A stretch of DNA of 64,000 nucleotides from Tolypeutes matacus (lineage: Eukaryota > Chordata > Mammalia > Cingulata > Chlamyphoridae). The position numbers and the translations under genes are program-made. Below, in pieces: positions 24,271 to 34,469 of the stretch (its first letter is position 1; each line of letters starts with the position of its first letter). The DNA is taken from contig JAKSZT010054308.1 of assembly GCA_026826555.1 (NCBI GenBank), positions 1,558,029 to 1,622,028 on the forward strand. Direction: 5' to 3'. Below the pieces are notes generated by a model, which worked only from the letters and a program-made list of their open reading frames with translations, was not told the origin of the DNA and made no database searches.

Positions 24271-24430
24271 TGAATGCATGGCTTCTGCCCAATACCAATG
24301 AGCCCTGGAGCACTGGTTCTCAATCTGCCTGCCTGGCAGAATTTCCAGGTGGCATTAGAACCATGCCACATTGTGAATGTAACTATTGCCACTGAATTAA
24401 TAATGATTAGAATGGCAACAAAAAAAGATA
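24271..24430 (+). repeat. Scrambled junction between two L1 copies
   Basis: The text does not continue ORF2. The part near 24355-24425 resembles an L1 3' end ('tgtaactattgccactgaat'). It probably marks a deletion or rearrangement joining two elements. Confidence 0.4.
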
Positions 24431-24889
24431 GATGTATATAACAACACATTTGAATTGATGGAGTACAGAATTAGTGAAATTGAGGACAGAACATCTGAAC
24501 TTGAAAAGACAGGAGAACAGAAAAAGAATGGAACAGGGTCTCAGGGAATTGAATGACTATGTGAAATGCACAAACATATGCATTATCAGTGTCCCAGAGG
24601 GGAAAAGAATGGAAAAGGGGCAGAAAGAATATTTGAGGAAATTATGATGGAAAATTTCCTAACCCTTATAAAAGACATCAATATCCAAGAAGGACAATGC
24701 ACCCAAAATAATAAATTTGAATAAACCTACTCTGAGACATATTATTCAGAATGACAGATAAGGAGAGGATCCTGAAAGCAGCAAGAGAAAAGCAAAGTAT
24801 CACATACAAGAGAACCTCAATAAGGTTAAATGCTGACTTCTCATCAGAAAGTATGGAGGCCAGAAGAAAGTGATAAGATGTATTTAAGG

Positions 24890-25072
24890 GGGAAGTGGCT
24901 GTGGCTCAATCAGTAGGGCTCCCGTTTACCATATGGGAGGCCCCAGGTTTGGTTCCCAGGGCCTCCTGGTGAAGGCAAGCCCGCCCGCACGGCGTGGTTA
25001 GCTGACCCAGCGAGCACAAGCAGCAAGGGGGGGATAAATGAATAAATATAAATAAAATCTTAAAAAAAAAAA
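24890..25072 (+). mobile_element. DAS-type SINE inside L1
   Basis: A full tRNA-Ala-like SINE with target-site duplications atgtatttaagg at 24878-24889 and 25073-25084. Confidence 0.93.
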
Positions 25073-25476
25073 ATGTATTTAAGGTACTGAGAGAAAAACT
25101 GCCAGCCAAGAATTCTATATCCAGCAAAACTGTCCTTCAAAAATGAGGCTGAATTTAAAGTCTTCACAGACAAACAAAACCCGAGAGAGTATGTTACTAA
25201 AATACTAGATTTACAAGAGATAGTAAAGGGAGTGCTACAACTTGAAAGGAGAAAAAGAGGGCAAAAGACTTGGAGAAGAGTGTAGGAATTAAGATTATTA
25301 GTAAGGGTAACTTGAAGGGTGAAAAAACAGACAATAATAACATATGACAATGGAAAGCCAAAGGATAAAAGGAATCAAGTAAGTAATGCCTTTACAGTAA
25401 TAACATTGAACTTTAAAGGATTTAATTCCCCAATCAAAAGACATAGACTGACAGAATGGATTTAAAAATATGAGCC

Positions 25477-25650
25477 GGGAAGCGGCTGTGGCTCAATCAG
25501 TAGGGCTCCCGTTTGCCATATGGGGGGCCCCGGGTTCGGTTCCCGGGGCCTCCTGGTGAGGGCGGGCCCGCCTGCACGGCGTGGTTGGCTGACCCAGTGA
25601 GCACAAGCAGCAAGGGGGGGATAAATGAATAAATAAATAAAATCTTAAAA

Positions 25651-25679
<29 letters not shown>
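25477..25679 (+). mobile_element. DAS-type SINE inside L1
   Basis: A full copy with an (aaat)n tail. Target-site duplications aaaaatatgagcc lie at 25464-25476 and 25680-25692. It is well conserved, hence young. Confidence 0.93.
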
Positions 25680-25681
<2 letters not shown>

Positions 25682-25886
25682 AAATATGAGCCATCTATAT
25701 GCTGTCTACAGGAGACCCACCTCAGATGTAAGGACACAGCCAGGTTGAAAGGGAAAGGTTGGAAAAAGATATTCCACACAAACAGTAATAAAAAAATATC
25801 TGGAGTCACAATACTAATACCAGACAAAATAGATTTTAAATGCAAAACTGTTATATGAAGAAGGTCATTATATATTAATAAAAGGG

Positions 25887-26222
25887 GTAGGAAGTGGATG
25901 TGGCTCAAGCAATTGAGCTCCTGCCTAACATATGGGGGTTCCAGTTTCATTTGCCAATGCCTCCTTAAGAAGACGAGCAAAACAGCGAGCTGATGCGACA
26001 AGATGACACAACAAAAGAGACACAAGGAGGAAAAACACAATGAGATACACAACACAGCAGGGAGTGGAGGTGGTTCAAGTGATTAGGTGCTTCCCTCCCA
26101 CATGGCAGGTCCCAGGTTCAGTTCCAGTACCTCCTAAAAGAATATGAGCACATAACGAACAGACTCAGCAAGCACAAAACAACAAGGTGGTGGGGAAAAA
26201 TAAATAAATAAAATAAATTTTT
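25887..26222 (+). mobile_element. Dimeric tRNA-derived SINE inside L1
   Basis: Two diverged tRNA-like heads (around 25890 and around 26060) share one A-rich tail. This is the same layout as the dimer at 11871-12212. Confidence 0.75.
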
Positions 26223-26790
26223 AACCTGGGTGCCCCAAGATACCTGAGGCACACACTGGCCAAACTGAAGGGAAAAATAGATTCTCTACAATAATAGTTA
26301 GAGACTGCAATACACCACTCTCAGCACTAGATAGAACATCTGGATAGAGGGAAAATAAGGTAACAAAGAGCTTGAATAAAATGATAAATGAACTAGACCT
26401 AACACATTTACAGAGCATTACACCCAAAAAGAGCAGGATATACATTATTTTCAAGTGCTCATTGATCCTTCTCCAGGATAGACCATATGTGGGTCACAAG
26501 ACAAGTCTCAATAAATTTAAAAAGATAGAAATTATACAATACACTTTCTCTGATCATAATGGAATGAAGCTGGAAATCAATAATGGATGGAAAAAGGGAA
26601 AATATATGGAGTTTAACAACACACTCTTAAATAATCAGTGGGTCAAAGAAGAAATTGCAAGAAAAGTAAGTAAATATCTTGAGACAAATGAAAACAAGAA
26701 CACAACACGTCAAAACCTATGGGACACTGCAAAGGCAGTGCTGAGAGGGAAATTTATAGCCCTCAATGCTTACATTAAAAAAGAAGGAAG

Positions 26791-26964
26791 GGAGGCGGCT
26801 GTGGCTCAATCAGTGGGGCTCCCGTTTGCCATGTGGGAGGCCCTGGGTTCGGTTCCCGGGGCCTCCTGGTGGGGGCAGGCCTGCCCGCACGGCGTGGTTG
26901 GCTGGCCCGGCGGGCGTGGGCAGCAAGGGGGGGGATAAATGAATAAATAAATAAAATCTTTAAA
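26791..26964 (+). mobile_element. DAS-type SINE inside L1
   Basis: A full copy with target-site duplications aaaaaagaaggaag at 26777-26790 and 26965-26978. Confidence 0.93.
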
Positions 26965-27632
26965 AAAAAAGAAGGAAGAGCTAAAATCGAAGACCAAACT
27001 GCACACCTGAAAGAACTAAAAAAAGAACAGTAAACTAATCCCAAACCAAGCCAAAGTAAGTAAGGAAAGAAACAATAAAGATCAGGGCAGAAATAAATGA
27101 AATTGAGAACAACAACAACAAAACAGAGAGAATCAACAAAAACAAAAGCTGGTTCTTCAAGAAGAGCAAACAAAATCAACAAAACCCTTGGCTAGACTAA
27201 CAAAGAAAAAAAGAGAGATGCAAATAAATAAAATCAGAAATGAGAGGGGAGAATATTACCACAGACCCTGCAGAAATAAGAGAGATCATAAGAAGATACC
27301 ATGAACAACTATATGCCAAAAAACTGGACAGCGTAGATGAGATGGAAAAATTCCTAGAAATACATGAACAACCTACACTGACCCTAGAAGAAATAGAAGA
27401 CCTCAACAAACCAATTACAAGTAAAGAGATCAAAACAGTCATCCAAAACATCCAAAAGATGAAAAGCCTGGGACCAGATCGCTTCACAGGTGAATTCTAC
27501 CAGTCATTCAAAGACGATATAAAACCAATATTGCTCAAGCTCTTCCAAAAAATTGAACAGGAAAGAACACTGCCAAACTCATTCTATGAAGCAAACATCA
27601 CCCTAATACCAAAACCAGGTAAAGATACTATG

Positions 27633-27806
27633 AAGAGGGAAGTGGACGCGGCTCAACCAGTTGGACACCTGTGTACCACATGGGAGGTCCCAGGTTTGGT
27701 TCCCAATGCCTCCTGTAGAAGGCGAGCAAACGATGAGCAGACAGGCAAGAGAACCATGGAGGGCGGCGGGGGCGGCGATAAATAAATAAATCTTTAAAAA
27801 AAAAAA
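27633..27806 (+). mobile_element. tRNA-derived SINE, older subfamily, inside L1
   Basis: A tRNA-like head with a different body ('gcgagcaaacgatgagcaga') and A-tail. Target-site duplications aaagatactatg lie at 27621-27632 and 27807-27818. Confidence 0.9.
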
Positions 27807-27882
27807 AAAGATACTATGTAGAATATTACAGACCAATTTCTCTAATGAATATAGATGCAAAATTCTCAACAAAACACTTGCA

Positions 27883-27975
27883 GGGGTCGGATGTAGCTCA
27901 ACTGGTTGGGCGTCCCTCTCCCATATGGAGGGACCCGGGTTCGATCCCCGGGACCTCCCGGTAAAAAAAAAAAAA
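27883..27975 (+). mobile_element. tRNA-only SINE (head plus poly-A) inside L1
   Basis: An almost pure tRNA-like sequence with B box 'ggttcgatccc' is directly followed by an A-tail. Target-site duplications aaaacacttgca lie at 27871-27882 and 27976-27987. It has no SINE body. Confidence 0.9.
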
Positions 27976-29299
27976 AAAACACTTGCAAACCAAACCCAAA
28001 AGCACACCATGATCAAGTGGGTTTTATCCTAGGTATGCAAGAGTGGTTCAACACAAGAAAATCAATTAGTGTAATAAACCACATTAATAAATTGAAGAAG
28101 AAAAATCACATGATCCTTTCATTAGATGCAGAAAAGGCATTTCACAAAATACAGCACCTTTCTTGGTAAAAACACTTCAAAAGTTAGGAACAGAAAGAAG
28201 CTTTCTCAACATGGTAAAGTGCATATATGAAAAACCTACTGCTAGCATTGTATTCAAAGGTGAAAGACTGAAAGCTTTCCTGCTGAGATAGGGAACAAGA
28301 CAGGAATGCCCACTGTCTCCACTGTTATTCAATATTGTAGAACTTCTAGCTAGAGCAAATAGGCAAGATAAAGAAATAAAAGGGACCCATATAGGAAAGG
28401 AAGAAGTAAAACTCTCACTATTCACTGATATGATCCTCTATGTAGAAAATCCCGAAAAATCCACAACAGAGATACTAGAACTAAGATGAATCCATCAAAG
28501 TGGCAGGATACAAGATTAATATGCAAAAATCTGTGTGTTTCTCCACACAGATTGATGAGCAATCTGAGGAGAAAGTCAGAAAAATATTTCCATATATAAC
28601 AGTGATTAAAAGAATCAAATATTTAGGAATAAACTTAGCCAAGGATATAAAGGACCCATATTCAGAAAACTATAAAACACTGCTAAATGAATCCAAAGTA
28701 GACCTAAATAAATGGAAGGGCATTCCGTGTTCATGGATTAGAAGACTAAATATTGTTAAGATGTCAGTTCTACACAAATTGATGTACAGATTCAACTCAA
28801 TCCCAATAAAAATCCCAACAGACTTTTTTGCATTAATGGAAAAACCAATTACCAAATTTGTTTGGAAGGTAAGGGGTCCCGAATAGCCAAAAATCTATTA
28901 AAAAAGAAAAACGAAGTTGGAGAACTTTCACTTCCTGACTTTAAAGCATATTACTTAGCTACAGTGGTAAAAACAGCATGGTACTGGCATAAAGATAGAC
29001 ATATTGATCAATGGAAGTGAATTGAGAACTAAGACCCTCATATCTATGGTCAAGTAATTTTTGACATGGCAATCAAGCCCACCCAGCTGGGCCATAACAG
29101 TCTGTTCAACAAATGGTACTGGGAGAACTGGATATTCATATCCAAAAGAAAAAGAAAGAAGACCCCTATCTCCCACCTTATACAAAAATTAACTCAAAAT
29201 GGATCAAAGACCCAAATATAAAAACCACAACCATAAAACTATAAAACTTCTAGAAGAAAATGTAAGTAAACATCTTCAAGATCTTGTGGTAGGTGGTAG

Positions 29300-30200
29300 T
29301 TTCTTTTTGTCTTCCTTCCTTCCTCCCTCCCTCCCTTCCTTCCTTTTTGTTTCTTTTTTTTTTTTTAACAAGGAAAAAACCAAACATACTTCATTAGCAC
29401 AGAAAGGCAGCCATAACAAAACACAGCAAGCAGAAACATACATTAGAAGTCAAAAGGTTAGTGTTGCATACAAATTAGCTTTTTTTTTTCTTTCTTTTTT
29501 TTGTAGCTTTGGCAATAGCCATAAGGGATATAAAATAACATTCTGTAGCAGCAGGTAAGGAAACTAAGAAGCACTCACCAGTGGTACTGAACACATTAAC
29601 AAAAAAACACAAGAATGGAGTCGACTACTTTAGTGCAAAACGTCTAGAACAGAACTGTAAATTGAATTCAATACTAAGAAGCAAACACTAGAACTTGGTA
29701 TTTCTTCCAAAAAGAGCTCACTCAAGTAGTATTGCACACTACTCTAAGTGACAAAAATGTGCTAAGTAAAGTTCTTCACAGATATAATGATTATCAAGTA
29801 CCTTTAAATCTGTAATTTAGCTCAGATTTTCTATTAAAATTAGCTGCAAATTCTACAAATTCTACTTCAGCAATTTAGCAATGAGAGTTTACAACAGTGA
29901 TAAATACCGCCATCCAAATTATTAATTACACTTTAACAATAATCTCGACAACAGTAGCCACTGTAGTTATTATTATCTGTCTCATTTGGGCTTCATCTAT
30001 GCTCATTTTCTTCATGGTTCACAAACTCATCATAGGCATAGGAAAAGATCCAACTTTAATCTTTTTTTTTTTTTTTTTTTTGCCAGGAGGTCCCAGGGAA
30101 CGAACCCAGGTCCCTACATATGGGAGACGGATGCCCTACCATTTGAGCCACATCCACCCCCCCAACTTTAATCTTTTAAATCAACGATTAGTCTGCACAT
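29300..30200 (-). pseudogene. Antisense processed retrocopy of an unidentified mRNA (mostly 3' UTR)
   Basis: T-rich runs at 29356-29367 and unique AT-rich text without L1 similarity suggest a minus-strand retroposed mRNA 3' end. Read in reverse near 30050-30000 it ends in a short coding tail, ...DEFVNHEENEHR followed by a stop, then a long UTR. I do not recognise the source gene. A short antisense SINE (30064-30163) interrupts it. Confidence 0.5.
30064..30163 (-). mobile_element. Short tRNA-derived SINE, antisense
   Basis: Poly-T is followed by the reverse complement of a tRNA-like head. Duplicated target text ccaactttaatctttt lies on both sides (near 30050 and near 30164). Confidence 0.9.
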
Positions 30201-30204
30201 GTCA

Positions 30205-31775
30205 AGTTAAAAAAAAAAAAAATCACCTACAGGACAACATTGCAGAAGCTATTCTAAATGTCTGGAAATTGCACAGCCAAAAACTGTTCTCAGCTCCCTC
30301 TGTATCCAACCCCTGGGAGAAAATCTGCACCCCACTAGTGAGTCCCTGGCCCAATTTTGAAAATTTAAGCTGGACAAATTTAAAGACTGAGAATAAGTTG
30401 AACCAAATATCAAAGAAGAGATGTGGGGAAAAAAAAAAAGAAAAAGAAAAAAAAAAGCAAGAGAGAGATATTAGCCATCAGATTAAATTCACCAACATAT
30501 TCAAATGCCTAGACATCAGCAAAAAATTACAAGCCATACTAAGAAACAGGAAGAGATGGCCCAGCCAAAAGAAAAAACCAAATATTCTGAAGAGATACAG
30601 GATTTAAGACAATTAATCAGTGATAATCACACAACTCACCTAAATCACTTCAAAGAATTTAAAGAAAATATGACTAAAGAAATAAAAGATATTAAGAAGA
30701 CAGTGGGAGTGCATAAAGAACAATTTGAAAGCCTGCAAAGAAAAGTAACAAGTCTTATGAGAATGAAAGACATGATGGATGAGACTAAAAATACATTAGA
30801 GGCACATAAGAGCAGATTTGAATTGCTCAAAGACAGAATTAGTGATTCCAAAGACACAACATCTGAACTGGAAAAGACAGGAGAACAGAAAGAGAAGAGA
30901 ATGGAAAAAATGGAAGAGAGTGTCAGAGAATTGAATGACAATGCAAAACACACAAACATTAGCATTTGTGGTGTCCCAGAAGGAGAAGAGAATGGAAAAG
31001 GGGCAGAAAGAATATTTGAGGAAATAATGACCAAAAACTTCCCAACCCTTATGAGGGACACAAATATCAACTGCCAAGAAGGACAATGCACCCTAAACAG
31101 AATAAATCCAAATAGACCTACCCCAAGACACCTACTATTCAGAATGACAAATATCAGAGATAAAGAGAGGATTCTTAAAGCAGTAAGAGAAAAGCTAAGT
31201 ATCACATACAAGGGAAACTCAATAAGATTAAATGCTGACTTCTCATCAGAAACCACGGAGGAGAGAAGAAAATGGTATGATGTATTTAAGGTACTGAAAG
31301 AGAAAAACTGCCAGCCAAGAATTCCATATCCAGCAAAACTGTTATTCAAAAATGAGGCTGAATTTAAAGTCTTCACAGACAAAACCTGAGAGAGTATGTC
31401 ACCAAAATACCAGATTTACAAGAGATATTAAAGGGAGTACTACAGCCTGAAAGGGGAAAAAAAGGGCAAAAGACTTGGAGAAGAGTGTAGGAATTAAGAT
31501 TATTAGGAAGGGTAAAAATACAGACAATAGTAAGATATGACAATGGAAGCCAAAGGATAAAATGGATCAAGTAAGTAATGCCTTTACAGTAATAACACTG
31601 AACTTTAAAGGATTTAATTCTCCAATCAAAAGACGTAGAATGATAGAATGGATAAAAAGAATATGAGCCGCCTCTATGAGTCTACAAGAGACTCACCTCA
31701 GATGTAAGGACACAACCAGGTTAAAAGTGAAAGGTTGGAAAAAGGTATTCCATACAAATAGTAACCATAAAGGAG
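30205..31775 (+). mobile_element. L1 copy with near-complete ORF1 and the start of ORF2
   Basis: Sequence before ORF1 (30205-30500) and ORF1 (30505-31389) lead into an inter-ORF spacer and the beginning of ORF2 endonuclease. The last readable segment, near 31680-31770, has the conserved QETHL pattern. It breaks off at about 31775 into unrelated AT-rich DNA. Confidence 0.85.
30505..31389 (+). CDS. L1 ORF1p-like protein, open but C-terminally cut
   Basis: An uninterrupted 294-codon frame matches the plan of LINE-1 ORF1p, the RNA-binding trimeric chaperone of the L1 RNP. A basic N-terminus is followed by a long heptad-rich coiled coil (about 30-150), an RRM beginning near HTNISICGVPEGEEN (about 152) and the C-terminal domain (from RPTPRHLLFRM, about 205) with the conserved YPAKL block. 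Human ORF1p has 338 aa. Here the frame stops right after the FTDK motif, so about 40 C-terminal residues are lost, probably through a small indel. The start could also be the second ATG at 30556. It belongs to an old incomplete element. Confidence 0.8.
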   Translation: MPRHQQKITSHTKKQEEMAQPKEKTKYSEEIQDLRQLISDNHTTHLNHFKEFKENMTKEIKDIKKTVGVHKEQFESLQRKVTSLMRMKDMMDETKNTLEAHKSRFELLKDRISDSKDTTSELEKTGEQKEKRMEKMEESVRELNDNAKHTNISICGVPEGEENGKGAERIFEEIMTKNFPTLMRDTNINCQEGQCTLNRINPNRPTPRHLLFRMTNIRDKERILKAVREKLSITYKGNSIRLNADFSSETTEERRKWYDVFKVLKEKNCQPRIPYPAKLLFKNEAEFKVFTDKT

Positions 31776-32955
31776 TAGACCAGATAAATGTAAAATAACA
31801 ACATTATAGTATATGAACAACAATTACTTGGTGCAACTGGCAAATTGTTCCTGTGAGCAATGTTCTGTAATTTTTTTTCATACAAAATAAACACTTGCTT
31901 TTAATTGAGGAGGACTGGAGAAAGAGATATATTTTTGGATACTTCATTTTTCTTTAACCCTTTCTTATCCATACTCTTTAATTAAAATGATATATTTGTG
32001 GATCAATAATGATTTAGCATGACTACTGTTGAACAAGATTTTGAGTTTTTCTTCCTCATAAAATTTTGAGTTGGCATATTCTTATGTGCTGTAATTCATT
32101 CCAATAAGATGTGATTATCTAGAAAGAATTATGGCCTAAATGGAAATTAAATAACTAAATCAATAATTTATTACATTCTTAGAGATTATTATGTCCAATA
32201 GTTAGAGCTGTAATATAAAAATTAGAATTATGTTATAATTAATTTCTATTATTTTTAATTATTACATTTATAAATGTTTGTTGCTATGCTATCTATTTTT
32301 TATAATTGATTATGTTAAATCTAAACTGGCCTTACAATCTCTTTTAAAATATGTAATTTCTTTCAATCTATTTTTCTACTTATTTTACAATTTTACAAGA
32401 AAGGAATTTTTTTGGTACATTTAATAATTGAAAATATAAACAATTAAAAACTAAAAAGTAAACACAGATGAATAAATATACATTTTTCAATTAAATGTAA
32501 TGGATACATATACTTTTTTTTTTAATCGAACAATATATTACACAATATATTTGGTTCATAGTAACGCATTCATACAGTATTTTAACAGCTAAAAAAAAAA
32601 AGCCATTGATTATAACACTTTGGATAGATTATATGGTATGTGAAGATATTTCAATAAAACTGCTTAATAAACAAATAAATAATTGTGCAAGAATAGCCAG
32701 AAATAGCAGTTATGTACAGCAGGGGAGACAGAGAGGTTGAGAGGTGAGGAATTTTCTTGTTTTTTTGGTCTGTTTTTGCTTATTATTATTATTATTATTG
32801 AAATAAAGAAAATGCTTTAATAATGATTGACGTGATGAACGCACAACTATGTGATTATACCAAATACCACTGATTGTACACTTTGGATAAACTGTGTGTT
32901 TTATTAATACGTATCAATAAAATTGATTTGTTTAAAAAAAACAAAAAACAAAAAC
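31776..32955. other. AT-rich region without recognisable gene
   Basis: This is low-complexity AT-rich DNA with a short (tta)n tract near 32783. The end at 32820-32945 looks like an L1 3' terminus with an A-rich tail. Nothing else is identifiable. Confidence 0.4.
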
Positions 32956-32959
32956 AGAA

Positions 32960-34440
32960 CCTAAAGTTGTGATTCACTGTTCAATGCAGGCATGCAGGGA
33001 TCTGCTGTGACAATGGAAGCTCACAGAGAAGAGGTTGCCCTCTTGCACAGAGTCCCTAAGAAAAACGTGCCGTCGGGTTTCCCTTCAAGGGTTTCTGCTT
33101 CCTAAGGATCCATCACTCCCCAGTGACAGGGATTACCTGTAATGTCAGCAGATCGGACACGAGGCAGTGCATGTACTCGATCTGTGTATGGACTTTCCAA
33201 GCTCCCTGTCTGCTAACATGGGCATTGCTTCTGCCTATGCCCTTGCAAACAGGGTGGTTGTGTCCTCTTCTGAGTCACAAGTGGTTGTGGAATTGTAGAA
33301 TTGTCCCTACTTATTTTAGCCATTCCAGGAGCTAACTTTGGTCCAAGTTTATACAACAGATTAACCTGCGCCATAGCCTCAAATGTATGTATTTGTGCAT
33401 TGGCGGCAGGAGGGCGGGGATCAGCCGCTTCTTCAATACTAAGCCGTCTTCTCTCTCTAGCTTCTTCATCTTCTGTAGAAACCAAAGATGGATCAAATGT
33501 TTCAAAATAGGTTGAATGCGGGCTCACAGGAGCTGCATGCTGTTTAATCACATGCCATTTTGGGGCTAAATCTGAGTCAGCAGGGAAAGAGCCTTTCTCA
33601 GGCGTTAATTCGGAGAGATGTATTTTTCTTTTATTAGAAAAGAAGGGTTTTCACTGCTTGGTGTAAGTTCTCACGGGGAAGCACAACCCTCCAGCATCCT
33701 CAGCCTTTGTCTTCTGGTACTGAGGCTCGGCTGGGGACTCTGCACCCCGTGCGCAGAGCTGACAACGCACGGCCTCTCTCTCCTTTGAAGTCCACTTCCA
33801 GTTCTACCAAACCTGTCAGCATCCAACGAACTTTGTAGAACAGAATGTTTTTTCGTCCCACCCCATGGCGAAGTCTGGTTCCTGGGGCGACTCACGAATC
33901 ATTATCTTTTTCAGTGCTTGCTTCAGCAACCTGAGGGGATTCCGTGGCCCGGCTGCGCGCCTTCCTCAAGGAGTCTGGGCGGGGCTAAACCCCAGTCGGG
34001 AGGCAGCGTTTTCTCCCAAGAGGCGGCGTTGCCGCTGAGGGGGCGAGGCTCCCACGCCGAGGCTCTGCTCCGACACACACACATCCGTTGAGTTCACGTC
34101 CACACTCTCACTACGGCTTCCTCCCTCATGACTGAAGAGATTCTGACTCCTGTATGTGAAGCTCCCCTTGCCCGCCCCGCTTTAGCCCTTGAGGAAACTC
34201 TCGCCCCAGCGCGGGGCGGCCTCAGCCGGGGCACCTGCGGCCAGGCAGGCCCGCCCCGCTGGCGCAGGCGCCGAGACGACCAACCCGCCGCCGGGCCCGC
34301 CGCCCGCGGAGCGAGCGCAGTCCCTCTCCTCCAAGCCCCGAGCCCGGCTCAGCAGGGCGCCCCGCCAGGCCCCGCCCCCTTGCCCGCCGCCCTCCCCTCT
34401 GCACCCCTTCCCCCTCCACCCTCCCCTCTCCCCGCTAGCG
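32960..34440 (-). pseudogene. SOCS5 processed pseudogene, 3'-truncated, GC-rich
   Basis: Read on the minus strand, the sequence follows SOCS5 almost from its start codon (about 34187) to mid-SH2 domain (about 32970). Recognisable blocks in order are an N-terminal HEGGSRSE (about 34130), GENAASRLGFSP (about 34000), SPWGGTKKHS (about 33860), SLDADRFGRTGSGLQRRER (about 33800), [12 protein letters not shown] (about 33490) and [11 protein letters not shown] (about 33340). The SH2 blocks NPCHWGVMD (about 33120) and EGKPDGTFFLRDS (about 33070) follow. Several frameshifts and stops break it. SOCS5 has an intronless CDS, so the processed origin is inferred from location and lack of flanking synteny. 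The end of the SH2 domain and the whole SOCS box are missing. The GC-rich stretch at 34190-34440 is probably its former 5' UTR. Confidence 0.9.
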
Positions 34441-34469
34441 GTAGTTTCCTAAACCTTAAACCCAAAGTA

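Larger units (their letters stand above)
24430..29275 (+). mobile_element. L1 copy: ORF1 C-terminal half through most of ORF2, with nested SINEs
   Basis: ORF1 RNA-binding and C-terminal sequence (24430-25200) is followed by ORF2 endonuclease (25690-26500) and reverse transcriptase. A segment with the conserved LGPDRFTGEFYQ pattern begins near 27470, and the catalytic-site region lies near 28417. ORF2 C-terminal text runs to about 29275. Six tRNA-derived SINEs lie inside it. Frameshifts and stops occur throughout. The catalytic FADD-type motif reads F-T-D-M here, so reverse transcriptase is dead. Confidence 0.85.
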
